64,000 nt of DNA from Methanomassiliicoccus sp. (GCA_033485155.1 JAWQJJ010000004.1:1-64000), one strand, 5' to 3'; numbered from the stretch's first letter, positions 44,041 to 53,200 are shown. Translations and numbers: made by a program. The notes: a model not told the origin generated them from the letters alone.

Positions 44041-44165
44041 GTGGCTGACAGCGTTCCATGGTTCCCGCGGGCTCGCGCACCGCAGTACAGCATGGAACGC
44101 AGGCGGGCTTAACTTCCGGGTTCGAATGGGACCGGGTGTATCCCCGCCGCTGTGGCCGTCACACC
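44041..44165 (-). rRNA. 5S ribosomal RNA
   Basis: The minus strand reads GGTGTGACGGCCACAGCGGC and continues with ACACCCGGTCCCATTCGAAC, then CCGGAAGTTAAGC, the conserved core of 5S rRNA. The stem gcgttccatg/catggaacgc (44051-44060 with 44091-44100) fits the helix IV-V arm. A T-rich stretch follows the 3' end. Ends are placed by helix I pairing and may be off by a few bases. The gene is solitary, with no 16S or 23S near it, as in Thermoplasmata. Confidence 0.85.
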
Positions 44166-44186
44166 AACTCTCCGAATAGGCCCCAT

Positions 44187-44194
44187 GTATAAAA
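44187..44194 (-). promoter_or_regulatory. TATA box of the 5S rRNA gene
   Basis: The minus-strand sequence ttttatac lies about 25 bases upstream of the 5S 5' end, the expected archaeal TATA spacing. Confidence 0.6.
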
Positions 44195-44221
44195 GGATTG
44201 CTATCATTGACGGTCCCGGGG

Positions 44222-44950
44222 TCACAGGAGCAGATATAGGGCGACCGCGGCCACGCTCCCGAAGGCCATGGACATGAAGTTGACATGCAGCTTGCCCACC
44301 ACCCCCCGCCTCTCCAGGGTCGCTCCGATGAGGCTGTCCACCATGCATCCGGCCACGCCCATTGCTGTCGGGATGAGCACTAGAGGATCGAAAGGCTGGT
44401 GGAAGATGACCAGCCAGCCAGTGTAGGACGCCACCCCCGAGGCTACGATGCACCAGAAGGTGCCCATGAGCGAAACCCCCCCGTCGGTCCCCGGAGGGAC
44501 ACGCTGCCCGGTGGTGATGAGGTAAGTGCGGTCGGATAGCACCCCGAGTTCGCTGGCCGTGGTATCTGCTGCGGCCACCGCCACCGACGAGATGTAGGCG
44601 ATGACCGCTAAGGTCGAATCCTGGGTTCCGCTGGCGAAGGCTATGATCGCCACCAGCGCCGGAGCCAGCCCATTGGCCAGGACGTTGCGGTATGTCCGCT
44701 CGCCCTTCTTTCCTTCTTGGAGGCCCTTGCTCTCCTTGATCTGGAAGCGGAACTTGGTGACCGCGAAGCCCATGAACACGAAGACCACGAGGGTCAGAAG
44801 CCATCCGATCGAGCCCAGGCCGCCGATGGCCATGCCCACGAGGAAGGAGGCGGCCGAGCCGCTGGCGGTCAGCAGACCGAAGCGGTAGGAGAGCACCGAC
44901 AGTACTGTGCACAGGACAACCACGATGGCCAGGCTCTCCAGGCTAACCAT
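44222..44950 (-). CDS. DUF92/TMEM19 family membrane protein (phytyl-phosphate-kinase-like)
   Basis: The 242-residue protein has about six membrane helices. The conserved central motif is AAADTTASELGVLSDRTYLITTGQRVPPGTDGGVSLMGT, diagnostic of the DUF92 family. The plant member VTE6 phosphorylates phytyl phosphate, so a polyprenyl-phosphate kinase-like role is possible in an archaeon, but not shown. It stands just upstream of the 5S rRNA on the same strand. Start ATG at 44950. Confidence 0.75.
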   Translation of the reverse strand: MVSLESLAIVVVLCTVLSVLSYRFGLLTASGSAASFLVGMAIGGLGSIGWLLTLVVFVFMGFAVTKFRFQIKESKGLQEGKKGERTYRNVLANGLAPALVAIIAFASGTQDSTLAVIAYISSVAVAAADTTASELGVLSDRTYLITTGQRVPPGTDGGVSLMGTFWCIVASGVASYTGWLVIFHQPFDPLVLIPTAMGVAGCMVDSLIGATLERRGVVGKLHVNFMSMAFGSVAAVALYLLL

Positions 44951-45010
44951 GCACGGTAAACAGGCCCTTCGGTTATTAATCTTGCCAGCTCGGTTTTATT
45001 TCTGAACATA

Positions 45011-48000
45011 TCAGGCCGCGTCACCGCCCGGCCCCTCTGGCCGCTCCTCTGATACCTTCTTGTCCACCGCGGTCCCGCAGGTCGGGCATTTGGGGTCGGT
45101 GGCAGGGAACAGGTTCCCGCAGTAGGTACAGGTGGTCATCGGTATCGGCTCTTCGCTCTCGTGGCTCCTGAACGGCAGCGAGGAGACGATGTCCTTCACC
45201 GTGCTCTTGAGCAGGCCGTTGGTCTCGTCCTTGATGCCCCTGACTTTCTCGAGGTCGCCATCCCACCCATCGAGCACGTTCGAGTACTCTTTCTCCGCTC
45301 TAGCGATAATGTCCCTCATCCGCTGAGGCACGCGCCCCTCGCGCTTGCCGTGGAGAACCACTGCCAGGTAGATGTGATCGCCCCTCTCTATCAGGACCTT
45401 CTTGTCTCCGAAGTCCATGCGGCTAAGCCCAGTGGACGACTCATCTTTGAACGAGTCCTTGACGAAGTCCTGTATGGCCACGAGCATACTGCTCAGGATC
45501 TGGTCGTCCATCCCCGGCTTCAGCCGTCGGGTCTGATGAGCCATCAGGTTGCCGTCCTCGTAGATGATGAAAACCTCATCGACGACCATGGATGTGGTTC
45601 GATAATGGAGGAAGAAGATGGCCCCCAATGCTGCGATGACGAACAAGGCAACGAACATCCAGGTGCTGTCCGGTCTGTTCACCAGACCAACTGTCAATGT
45701 CGTGGAGGCCGAGCGGTGACCACTACTGTCGACTGCCTCAACATGGTATGTCAAATCGCTGGTTATATCCGAGGCTGGGATGGTGGCGACGTAGGTATCT
45801 GTCCCGCTGACCTGGCTCATAATGAGGGTCTTGGTCAGATTATTGCTGGTATATACCAACAAGACCTGGCTCACACCCGACTCATCGGTAACCTCAGCCT
45901 TGATGACCAAGTCATCACCACGATAAACCTGGGACGAGATGAGGCTAGAGGATATCTTGATGGAGGGGGGATCATTATCGGCAAGCGCTACACAATATGT
46001 GCTGCCGATGTTGTTCCACCGATCCCTGACTTCAAGAGTGACGTTGTAAGCACCGTCACTAGAAAATTCTTTCACGATTTGGGCACTTTTTGTCCAATCG
46101 GTCCATCCATTAGCATCTCCAAAGTTCCACCTGTACATCAGGCCGGCCTGCATATCTGAGTATGTATCTGTACTTCCGCTGGCATCAAAGGTGTAATTCC
46201 CAGTCGCGGTCGACGAAACCTTGATGTCAGCCACCGGTTGGACATTCATTACGGCAACGGTCAGATTCATCTGGATAAACGAATTGGATGATGAGAAATA
46301 CATCCTCACATTAATGGTGTGCTCTCCAGGCGAATCATAGGAATGGGTCGTGTGGTTAAGGCTGACATTAGGTGCGGCGTTAAAGCCTTTTTCCGGATGA
46401 TAGTCCATATCCCATTCATATCTGGTGATGGTGGTTGTGTCCCTTGCCGTCCTCACCTCGAAATCGATCGGCTGGTCCATGAGAAAACTCGTTTTGCCTC
46501 CGTCGGATACAACACTTTCAACGACCTCTGAACTGGATACCACCCTGATCGTTTGGTTGGATGCGACCGTCACACCCCGCTTATCTGTTATGGCCAACGT
46601 AATGACATAATCGCCGGGTAAAGTATAGCTAAAATTGGCGCTCTGAGAGCCTGTAATCGAACGGCCATCGCCTAGATACCACACTCTAGATGCTATACGA
46701 TCCTGCGAGATGCCCGAAGTATCTTGGATCGTTATGTTCTCACCGATCATCGGATGAGAGTTAGAAATTATGAACGATGCCGTCAGTGGATTGTAAACCT
46801 GGGTTACGAAGGTGAGGGTGTCGGTTAGGCCGCTGCGGTCGGAGACTGTCAGGGAGCCAGCATAGATACCCGATTCTAAATATATATGAGTGGCGACCTT
46901 GCTCGTCGATGAGCCACCATCACCGAAATTCCAGAGATAGGACAAGGAACCGATGTCCGAGTGCGAGTCCGTGGAGTTGGAGGCATCGAAGCTCACTGTT
47001 GCCCCGATATCGATCGCGAGGCTTGATTGCCACATCGCTGCAGTTGGCGCGAGGTCATTCTGGAACCACCAACTGACCGTTTCGGCTGTTGATGAGGAAG
47101 CAAGAACATCGTCTCTTAGATCGCCATTTATGTCGCCGACATAGATGCCATTTGCTACCCCCCCCGCAGTTAGGTTGAATGGGTTTGTGAAAACCATGCC
47201 AGTTTTACTCAACCAAACACCAACCTTGGCGATCGATGAATATCTGGCCGCAATATCGGCCTTACCATCATCATTCAGATCGGCCGATCGTATTTGGCTG
47301 GCAGCTCCTGGAAGAGAGATGGATGCGGATGCAGATGACCAATCATAAAATCCGGAATTAATAAAGATCTTTATCTGGCTCTGGCTCTGGCCTACGGTCG
47401 TGGCCACGGCGACGTCATCACCGCCCGAACCGTCGAAATTCCCAACCGCTATGGATGTTGGGGTGGAACCGTACATGGAGAGGTGTGCATTGTAGGTGGA
47501 ATCATAACAGTCGCCTATCGTCGGGGAGCTCTTGACAAGATAGATCTCGATGCTGTTGCCGTTAAGAGCGGCGATGCCACCATTTGCTCCAGTAGAACTC
47601 AGACGACCAAAGGCAACATCGGTCCGGTCACCAGAGTTACCGGTCCCGATGGTCTCCTGGGTCGGCGACCCTGAAAGGGCGTCATATATGACGTCGATGC
47701 CTGCCTTGCAACCTACTATAAGCACATCCTTACCGATCGATTCGATCCTCCCGCCGGTCAGGGATTGTGGCTGGCTCAGGGAGAGGGAGATTGTCACCGG
47801 CTGATTGTTGCTCATGAATCCGCTTGATCCCTTGTAGATGACAACGCTGTTGGAGCTCCTGAATCCAATGGCCAGATCCCCGACCCCATCGCCATCCAGA
47901 TCGCCGATGTACAGGCTGGTGGGGACGCTGACAGTGGTAATGACCCTGCTTAACCCAGTGAGAGTTGTAATGTACACTGCGTTCTGGCCGTCGTAAGCCG

Positions 48001-49324
48001 CAGCCACGATATCGAACGTAACATCCCCGGCGCATACTACAGTCGGCTGACCATCGGTCAGGAAGCTGTTCCCATTAGCATTCCCTATGCTGGAGCCTAC
48101 GTAACGGTACAGATCGAGAGTCGGTCCAGCAGCAGCGCTTCCCGACGAAAGCACGTATACGCCGTACTCCAGGATCTTGGCCTTGATGGGAGCAGTGTTT
48201 ACCGGGAATTGGAAGTAAGTGTTGGCATCTAGGCCGCTGGATTGACGTGGATACATCTTTAGCAGGCTTTCTGAGCTGGACAGGACCACCATGTCAGGAT
48301 ACTGGGTTGAGGTCATGGCCCCCATCGCCAGCGAGCTGGCTCCTGAGAGCGAGAGTACCTTGCCCGAGGCGATCGGAATTCCGCTCCCGTCGTTGATCCT
48401 AATCTCCACCTGTCCCGAGTCCACTCCGTACTTTACTGCCGCCAGATCTTTAGCGATCCCGTTGCCCGAATAGTCAATGAACTGGATGTCCGCGATCGAG
48501 CCCCCGATGTCCATGGTCACCGGGGACCATGAGGTGGAAAAAGTAGCCGGTTGAGTGAGGACGACAATGTTCTTCCCATAGGAGTCACCTGCGACCAGAT
48601 CGAGGCGACTGTCGGTGTTAACATATCCAGATGCCAGGAGCTGGAGATTGGTCAATCCAGAGAGTTCGATGGCTTTTCTGTCACCAAGTTTGTAGAATGG
48701 TTCCTTCAGAAGCATTAGTTCTGCGGAGAGGCCATTGCCAGGGTCTCCACGACAAATCACGGCCAAGCCGTTCGTGCTGGTATTGGCAAAGTCACCGATG
48801 ACGACCTGCCAAGGGTCGTCATATGTCTGTATCTGCAAGGAGGATGAATATGTGAAGCTGTCTTTTTGATAGAAGATGCCGATGCAGGGAAGGGCATCCG
48901 ACGAACCAATATATGTGACGGCAATATCGTCCTTCCCGTCGTTATCCAGATCGCCCACCGCGATCCGCCGGACATCGCTTGCGCTCAAGGGTAAGTTGAA
49001 TGAGCTAACGAGAGATCCAGTAGAATTGGCGTAGTAGATTGTCACGCCAGTCCCGGTAGCTATTGCAAAATCGGTGTAAGAATCGTGGTTCAAGTCACCG
49101 GTAGCCATATCACGGACATCACCGGGCATCGAATATGATTGGACCCGATCGGTGAACACTGTGTTCCGGGCGAACAGGTTCGCCTCGGAGTAATGGGCAC
49201 CAGAATCGGAACTCGTCGGCGAGATGGCCCTGGAAGGGGATAATGGGGCGCTGAACGAAACGAGAAGTAGCAATGATACCATTATTAACGAGAGCAAGCA
49301 AGCTAAGGAATTTTGTTTGTTCAT
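45011..49324 (-). CDS. giant surface protein: FG-GAP beta-propeller, PKD domains, membrane helix, cytoplasmic domain, zinc ribbon
   Basis: The protein has 1437 residues from ATG 49324, which has an aaggg element six bases upstream. A signal segment (residues 5-30) leads to FG-GAP/integrin-like repeats over about 60-740 (DLNHDSYTDFAIATG, DLDGDGVGDLAIGF, DLNDDGKADIAARY, DINGDLRDDVLASS). PKD-type domains follow at about 770-1120 (YLWNFGDGG, RWNFGDANG), then an Ig-like domain to about 1210. One membrane helix lies at about 1218-1240. The cytoplasmic part starts DEVFIIYEDGNLMAH, possibly a longin/roadblock-like fold, and the C-terminus carries a zinc ribbon CTYCGNLFPATDPKCPTCG. It looks receptor-like, joining an adhesin-type exterior to a cytoplasmic module. 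Confidence 0.8.
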   Translation of the reverse strand: MNKQNSLACLLSLIMVSLLLLVSFSAPLSPSRAISPTSSDSGAHYSEANLFARNTVFTDRVQSYSMPGDVRDMATGDLNHDSYTDFAIATGTGVTIYYANSTGSLVSSFNLPLSASDVRRIAVGDLDNDGKDDIAVTYIGSSDALPCIGIFYQKDSFTYSSSLQIQTYDDPWQVVIGDFANTSTNGLAVICRGDPGNGLSAELMLLKEPFYKLGDRKAIELSGLTNLQLLASGYVNTDSRLDLVAGDSYGKNIVVLTQPATFSTSWSPVTMDIGGSIADIQFIDYSGNGIAKDLAAVKYGVDSGQVEIRINDGSGIPIASGKVLSLSGASSLAMGAMTSTQYPDMVVLSSSESLLKMYPRQSSGLDANTYFQFPVNTAPIKAKILEYGVYVLSSGSAAAGPTLDLYRYVGSSIGNANGNSFLTDGQPTVVCAGDVTFDIVAAAYDGQNAVYITTLTGLSRVITTVSVPTSLYIGDLDGDGVGDLAIGFRSSNSVVIYKGSSGFMSNNQPVTISLSLSQPQSLTGGRIESIGKDVLIVGCKAGIDVIYDALSGSPTQETIGTGNSGDRTDVAFGRLSSTGANGGIAALNGNSIEIYLVKSSPTIGDCYDSTYNAHLSMYGSTPTSIAVGNFDGSGGDDVAVATTVGQSQSQIKIFINSGFYDWSSASASISLPGAASQIRSADLNDDGKADIAARYSSIAKVGVWLSKTGMVFTNPFNLTAGGVANGIYVGDINGDLRDDVLASSSTAETVSWWFQNDLAPTAAMWQSSLAIDIGATVSFDASNSTDSHSDIGSLSYLWNFGDGGSSTSKVATHIYLESGIYAGSLTVSDRSGLTDTLTFVTQVYNPLTASFIISNSHPMIGENITIQDTSGISQDRIASRVWYLGDGRSITGSQSANFSYTLPGDYVITLAITDKRGVTVASNQTIRVVSSSEVVESVVSDGGKTSFLMDQPIDFEVRTARDTTTITRYEWDMDYHPEKGFNAAPNVSLNHTTHSYDSPGEHTINVRMYFSSSNSFIQMNLTVAVMNVQPVADIKVSSTATGNYTFDASGSTDTYSDMQAGLMYRWNFGDANGWTDWTKSAQIVKEFSSDGAYNVTLEVRDRWNNIGSTYCVALADNDPPSIKISSSLISSQVYRGDDLVIKAEVTDESGVSQVLLVYTSNNLTKTLIMSQVSGTDTYVATIPASDITSDLTYHVEAVDSSGHRSASTTLTVGLVNRPDSTWMFVALFVIAALGAIFFLHYRTTSMVVDEVFIIYEDGNLMAHQTRRLKPGMDDQILSSMLVAIQDFVKDSFKDESSTGLSRMDFGDKKVLIERGDHIYLAVVLHGKREGRVPQRMRDIIARAEKEYSNVLDGWDGDLEKVRGIKDETNGLLKSTVKDIVSSLPFRSHESEEPIPMTTCTYCGNLFPATDPKCPTCGTAVDKKVSEERPEGPGGDAA

Positions 49325-49428
49325 CAGCATCCCTTGATGGCCAGGCAGCAATCGTTATAAGCATATATAATTCTATTTAAATGATATTGGCCGCAATGGA
49401 GCGCAGGCTCTAGGCCCTTTTTCAATAT

Positions 49429-49446
49429 TATCATTGTTTAATGATA
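49429..49446. promoter_or_regulatory. 18-bp palindrome between divergent genes, candidate operator
   Basis: tatcatt-gttt-aatgata is a perfect inverted repeat. A half-site-like aaatgatat lies at 49378-49386. The location between the surface protein gene and the winged-helix gene suggests control by that regulator. Confidence 0.5.
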
Positions 49447-49515
49447 TCACACTAGATAATCTGAAAAAAATACCTTTATATGTCGCCGCCAGTAGGTAAC
49501 CGAGGAAGGGATGCA

Positions 49516-49902
49516 ATGTACTTCGACATAGCCCAACTGGCATGCAACATCGATAGCCGGAAGATACTCTCGTCCATTGAGACCACTCCACGGTCCGCCC
49601 GGGAAATCGCTGCTGTCACCAACCTATCCGTCTCCCGCTGTTACCGCATGGTGAAGGAGATGGAACAGATGAATATCCTTAGCCGTACGGACCCCGAGAG
49701 CCGTGTGACCTACTATATCTCCAATCTTCGCTCCGTAGAGATAAGCCTGGAGGACGACCATCTCGGACTGGCCATCAGCTACCGCGACGGAACCAGGACG
49801 GAACTGAAGATGGACGCCGAGGACATGGAGCGCTCCGCGCAGGAGATATCTCAGGACCTCTTGGCGGCCGAAGGCTCCGATGAGCCCTCCACTGTTGCAT
49901 AA
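49516..49902 (+). CDS. winged-helix transcriptional regulator (ArsR-like)
   Basis: The 128-residue protein has a winged helix at about residues 8-75: DSRKILSSIETTPRSAREIAAVTNLSVSRCYRMVKEMEQMNIL, a typical helix-turn-helix with recognition helix SVSRCYRMVKEM. The C-terminal 55 residues are acidic and unrecognised. The ATG at 49516 has aggaaggg upstream. A TATA-like ctttatatg is at 49474-49482. It is divergent from the giant surface protein gene, so that gene and itself are the probable targets. Its 3' end overlaps the opposite gene by about 52 bases. Confidence 0.75.
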   Translation: MYFDIAQLACNIDSRKILSSIETTPRSAREIAAVTNLSVSRCYRMVKEMEQMNILSRTDPESRVTYYISNLRSVEISLEDDHLGLAISYRDGTRTELKMDAEDMERSAQEISQDLLAAEGSDEPSTVA

Positions 49903-50150
49903 ACCTCTTTGGCCACTTCCCCGGCCTTTTCCTTATTTTCCACCCGAGACAGCAGCATGCGACCGCTGGCGTACAGGGTCACCTCATGCCCGCCCCCCTT
50001 TGCAATGACCATCAATCCCTGGGATACGACCTCGTACCCCTTGGACTCTAGGAGCTTAGCGGCCTTATCGAGGTCGTAGCGAAGCATCTCGGTCGGGACG
50101 ACGGAGACCGCTTCTTCCTTGCACAGGCGCACCACCTTAAACTTCACCAT
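49851..50150 (-). CDS. conserved small archaeal protein
   Basis: The 99-residue protein (VKFKVVRLCKEEAVSVVPTEMLRYDLDKAAKLLESKGYEV) has alternating strands and helices, recalling half of a TBP-like fold, but no named family is certain. It overlaps the upstream kinase gene by seven bases and converges on the winged-helix gene. A role beside that kinase is likely but unspecified. Confidence 0.6.
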   Translation of the reverse strand: MVKFKVVRLCKEEAVSVVPTEMLRYDLDKAAKLLESKGYEVVSQGLMVIAKGGGHEVTLYASGRMLLSRVENKEKAGEVAKEVYATVEGSSEPSAAKRS

Positions 50151-50680
50151 ATTCTTCTCAGCTCCTCCGTGGCGTACCTCCGGAACTGTTCCAGGGTGCC
50201 CTCGTTGACGAGCATGACGTCAGCCATGGCTATGAGCGAGCCAAGCCCCCAGCCGAGCTCCCGCCTGTCCCGCTCCTTGAACGCCTCGTGGTCTGGAGGG
50301 GCATCGTAGCGTCCCCTTCTCTGCAGTCGTAGGAAGCGTTGTTGCGGGGACGAGTGGATGGCCACCAGGCGCAGGTCGCCGCCCAACAAGCGGCGGAAGA
50401 CCTCCAGCTCGATCAGGCTGCGGGAGCCGTCGATCACCGTGTCTCCTTCGTCTAGGGCCTGCAGGCATCGCTCCGCCCAGATCCCTGGGCCGTGCGATTC
50501 GCGCTCCTGATTGGCGAACCCGCCCACACCCCGATCGTCCATGGCCGTCCCTCGGCGCTTGGCCTCCTCGCGGACCACATCGCCCATGCGGATAATGTTA
50601 TATCCGTTCTCCAGGGCGACCTGGACGAACTCCTCTTTGCCCGCTCCGGGCATGCCCGTTAGAATAATGACCTTTGGCAA
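50144..50680 (-). CDS. UPF0200-type P-loop nucleotide kinase-like protein
   Basis: The 178-residue protein has Walker A in VIILTGMPGAGKEEFVQVA at the N-terminus and the adenylate-kinase-like flow RMGDVVREEAKRRG, then DTVIDGSRSLIELEVFRRLLG and a LID-like RLQRRGRYDAPPDHEAF. It matches the archaeal UPF0200 group, related to dephospho-CoA and nucleotide kinases. The substrate is unknown. Operon with the downstream small gene. Confidence 0.8.
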   Translation of the reverse strand: MPKVIILTGMPGAGKEEFVQVALENGYNIIRMGDVVREEAKRRGTAMDDRGVGGFANQERESHGPGIWAERCLQALDEGDTVIDGSRSLIELEVFRRLLGGDLRLVAIHSSPQQRFLRLQRRGRYDAPPDHEAFKERDRRELGWGLGSLIAMADVMLVNEGTLEQFRRYATEELRRIW

Positions 50681-50914
50681 TTCTGAACTACCTGCTGAGC
50701 ATGGAACGATGACGACCTACTAGTGCTTTTCTTAGTTTCGACTCCATCATCGGGCCTCTCCTCCAGGCAGGCCCAGCTTACGCTATGTATCATCAAGAGT
50801 GGCGGCCGGATAACTTTACCTTTTGGTTTTCTGGCCCCGTACATTTATAATCATGCTCTCGCTTATCTACATCTATACCTGGGAGACCAGGCTCCGTATT
50901 GTGGAGGAAGGCAG

Positions 50915-51304
50915 GTGCAGGACGCCAAGTCGGTCGAGAACATCCTTGAGGAGATCATTAATGGGGAATTTCCCCAGGGAAAGAGCATTCAGAGCGTCTC
51001 TATTGTATCCAAGACGGGCCTGCTTGTCGCCGGTAAGGCGGCGTCGTCGGCTCGGGCAGAGACCTTCTCGGCGATGGCGGCCATCATGTTCTCGGCGGCA
51101 GAGGCAACCAAGAACGATATCTTCCGAGACAAGATCGACTACGTCATCGCGGTGTTCCGCAATACCAAATTGTACATCTCTGAGCTTTCTTCCAGCCTTC
51201 TCATCGTGGCCACCGTGGATCGGGAGACGGAGGACGCCAAGATCCTCGAGAATATGACCCACATCGTGACCCGGACCAAGGAAGAGCTGGTCTGGCTCCG
51301 CTGA
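50915..51304 (+). CDS. roadblock/LC7 domain protein
   Basis: The 129-residue protein (SVENILEEIINGEFPQGKSIQSVSIVSKTGLLVAGKAASSARAE, then AEATKNDIFRDKIDYVIAVF) is a roadblock/LC7 fold, which in prokaryotes often regulates small GTPases such as MglA. The frame is open back to 50723, but GTG at 50915 with the ggaggaagg site is the better start, because the domain begins right after it. A TATA-like acatttataa lies near 50840. No GTPase is next to it. Confidence 0.75.
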   Translation: MQDAKSVENILEEIINGEFPQGKSIQSVSIVSKTGLLVAGKAASSARAETFSAMAAIMFSAAEATKNDIFRDKIDYVIAVFRNTKLYISELSSSLLIVATVDRETEDAKILENMTHIVTRTKEELVWLR

Positions 51305-51376
51305 ATCTTTTTTGACCGCTGGTCACCACGAGGCTCTGCCGCTTGGCGGCCTTAAAAATGGTTTTTAGTAAGGGGT

Positions 51377-51832
51377 TTATATGAGTCGCTCGGAGAAGTC
51401 TTCCTGGATGCGGTCGCAGTAAAAGCACCTGAGGACCACCGGATCCTTGGACTCGACGGTGAACTGCGGCTCCACCGGTTCGTTCTTGTTGGTGATGCAG
51501 TTGGGGTTCCCGCACTTGACGATGCCCTTCACGACATCAGGCATCGTCACGTTGTACTTCTCCGAGACGTTGAAGTCCCGGATGATGTTGATCGTCGCCT
51601 TAGGCGCGATGAGTGAGATCTTGTCCACCTCCCTCGGATCGAGCTCGCGATCCTCTACCTTGACCACGTCCTTCCACCCGTCCCGTTTCGACGGCACCCT
51701 CATCAGCACCGACACGGTAGATGCGACGTCGCCGGTGACCCCGATGATCCTGAGCACCTTGAGGGCTTGCCCGCAGTCGATATGATCGATGACCGTCCCG
51801 TTGCGTATCGGAGTGACCCGGAAGTCCTTCAT
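51377..51832 (-). CDS. pyrI: aspartate carbamoyltransferase regulatory subunit
   Basis: The 151-residue protein binds ATP/CTP to tune aspartate carbamoyltransferase. The N-terminal nucleotide domain (DFRVTPIRNGTVIDHIDCGQALKVLRIIG) and the C-terminal zinc domain are complete: CGNPNCITNKNEPVEPQF and LRCFYCDRIQ give the four cysteines. It overlaps pyrB by four bases (ATGA). Confidence 0.95.
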   Translation of the reverse strand: MKDFRVTPIRNGTVIDHIDCGQALKVLRIIGVTGDVASTVSVLMRVPSKRDGWKDVVKVEDRELDPREVDKISLIAPKATINIIRDFNVSEKYNVTMPDVVKGIVKCGNPNCITNKNEPVEPQFTVESKDPVVLRCFYCDRIQEDFSERLI

Positions 51833-52761
51833 ATCAGCTCACCTCCCATGACCATCGAAAGAAGTGCCATCCTTACCGGCACCCCATTGAACGCCTGAAC
51901 GAAGTACTTGGCGTTCTCGGTGTAGTCGACCTCCGGAGCGATCTCGTCCACCCTTGGCAGGGGGTGCATGATGACGAGGTTCTTCTTAGCCTCCCTTAGG
52001 AGGGTGTTATCCACCCGGTAGCAGCCTGCCACCTTCTGATACTCCGAGGGATCGGGAAACCTCTCCCGCTGTATCCTAGTCACATAGAGAACATCGGCAT
52101 CGGCGATGACCTCCTCAAGGTTGGTGTTGAGCCTGGCTCTAACGCCCTCCTTCTCCAGCTGCTTGACCGTTTCCCGGGGCATCTGCAGAAGAGGCGGCGC
52201 CACGAAGGTCAGGTCCGCTCCGAACATCGCCAGCGCCTCGGCCAGGGAGTGGGCGGTGCGACCGTACTTGAGGTCGCCAACCATTACCACCTTCTTGCCG
52301 GCGATGGCCCCCGTCTGCTGCCTGATGGTGAACAGGTCCAGCAGGGTCTGAGTAGGATGCTGCCCCGCCCCGTCCCCGGCGTTGATGACCGGCTTGGAGG
52401 AGAAGTGCGCTGCCAGCCTGGCCGCGCCCTCGTGAGGATGACGGAGGACTATCGCGTCGGAGTACCCGTCCACCATCCGCACGGTGTCGGCCAGGGTCTC
52501 CCCCTTGACTGTGGACGAGGTCAGGGGTTGGGCGATCTCTATGCATCGCCCACCCGCCCTGGTCATGGCGCTCTCGAACGACAGCCGGGTCCGGGTGGAT
52601 GGCTCGAAGAACAGGTTGGCCAAGATCTTGCCTTCGAGGATCTTGGTGGTCTTCTCTCCCTTAGCGTACGGCACCATCTTCTGTGCCAGGTCGAGCACCT
52701 GCTCGATCTGCTCTCTGCTCAGGTCACGAACAGAAACGACATCCATCCCTTTGAACGTCAT
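51829..52761 (-). CDS. pyrB: aspartate carbamoyltransferase catalytic subunit
   Basis: The 310-residue enzyme makes carbamoyl-aspartate, the second step of pyrimidine synthesis. The carbamoyl phosphate loop is FFEPSTRTRLSFESAM, VLRHPHEGAARLAA and NAGDGAGQHPTQTLLDLFTI follow, and HPLPRVDEIAPEVD is near the C-terminus. Length and motif order are normal. It forms an operon with pyrI. Confidence 0.96.
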   Translation of the reverse strand: MTFKGMDVVSVRDLSREQIEQVLDLAQKMVPYAKGEKTTKILEGKILANLFFEPSTRTRLSFESAMTRAGGRCIEIAQPLTSSTVKGETLADTVRMVDGYSDAIVLRHPHEGAARLAAHFSSKPVINAGDGAGQHPTQTLLDLFTIRQQTGAIAGKKVVMVGDLKYGRTAHSLAEALAMFGADLTFVAPPLLQMPRETVKQLEKEGVRARLNTNLEEVIADADVLYVTRIQRERFPDPSEYQKVAGCYRVDNTLLREAKKNLVIMHPLPRVDEIAPEVDYTENAKYFVQAFNGVPVRMALLSMVMGGELI

Positions 52762-52807
52762 GGCGGTCGGTTGAGAATGGCCAAGGGGGGTTATAATAAC
52801 TGTTCAG

Positions 52808-53200
52808 TCAGTGGCCATTTGTCTGCAGGCCATCGTCTGAGAACAGGTTCTCGTCGAAGCGGGACAACGCCTCCCGCATCCTAAGGCTCCATTCCTCAAC
52901 GCACTGCTCTAGTTTCATCTTCAGCTCTTGCCTCTTGATCGCGCTATATGTATGATAATAGCCGCCCTTCTCCAGGGAGTGGGTCTCGCGGATGCACATT
53001 CCACAGCTCAATAACTTCTGGAGGGCGCGATAGACTGTTGATCTCTCCCGGCCCATGATGTCGGCCAGTTCATCTGCACGCATCGGCCCGTATTGAGCAG
53101 CGGCACGGAAGACCTCGACCTCGAAGTCATTTAGACTGAATGCACACTGAACGATGTCCTTGCACGAGGCTATGGTGGCAATGGTTCTCTGCGGTGGCAT
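52808..53200 (-). CDS. TrmB-type winged-helix transcriptional regulator
   Basis: The 130-residue protein has the TrmB-family winged helix: LNDFEVEVFRAAAQYGPMRADELADIMGRERSTVYRALQKLLSCG. It then has a helical C-terminal part (ELKMKLEQCVEEWSLRMREALSRF), likely for dimerisation. It lies divergently from the sulfur-relay cluster with 93 bases between starts and a palindrome in between, so the cluster is its probable target. A Cys pair at about residue 71 (CGMC) and another Cys near 13 could sense thiols, but this is a guess. Confidence 0.8.
   Translation of the reverse strand: MPPQRTIATIASCKDIVQCAFSLNDFEVEVFRAAAQYGPMRADELADIMGRERSTVYRALQKLLSCGMCIRETHSLEKGGYYHTYSAIKRQELKMKLEQCVEEWSLRMREALSRFDENLFSDDGLQTNGH

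Noticed and set aside
44011-44286. Minus-strand frame overlapping the 5S rRNA
   Set aside because: The bases match 5S rRNA; the frame is a by-product.
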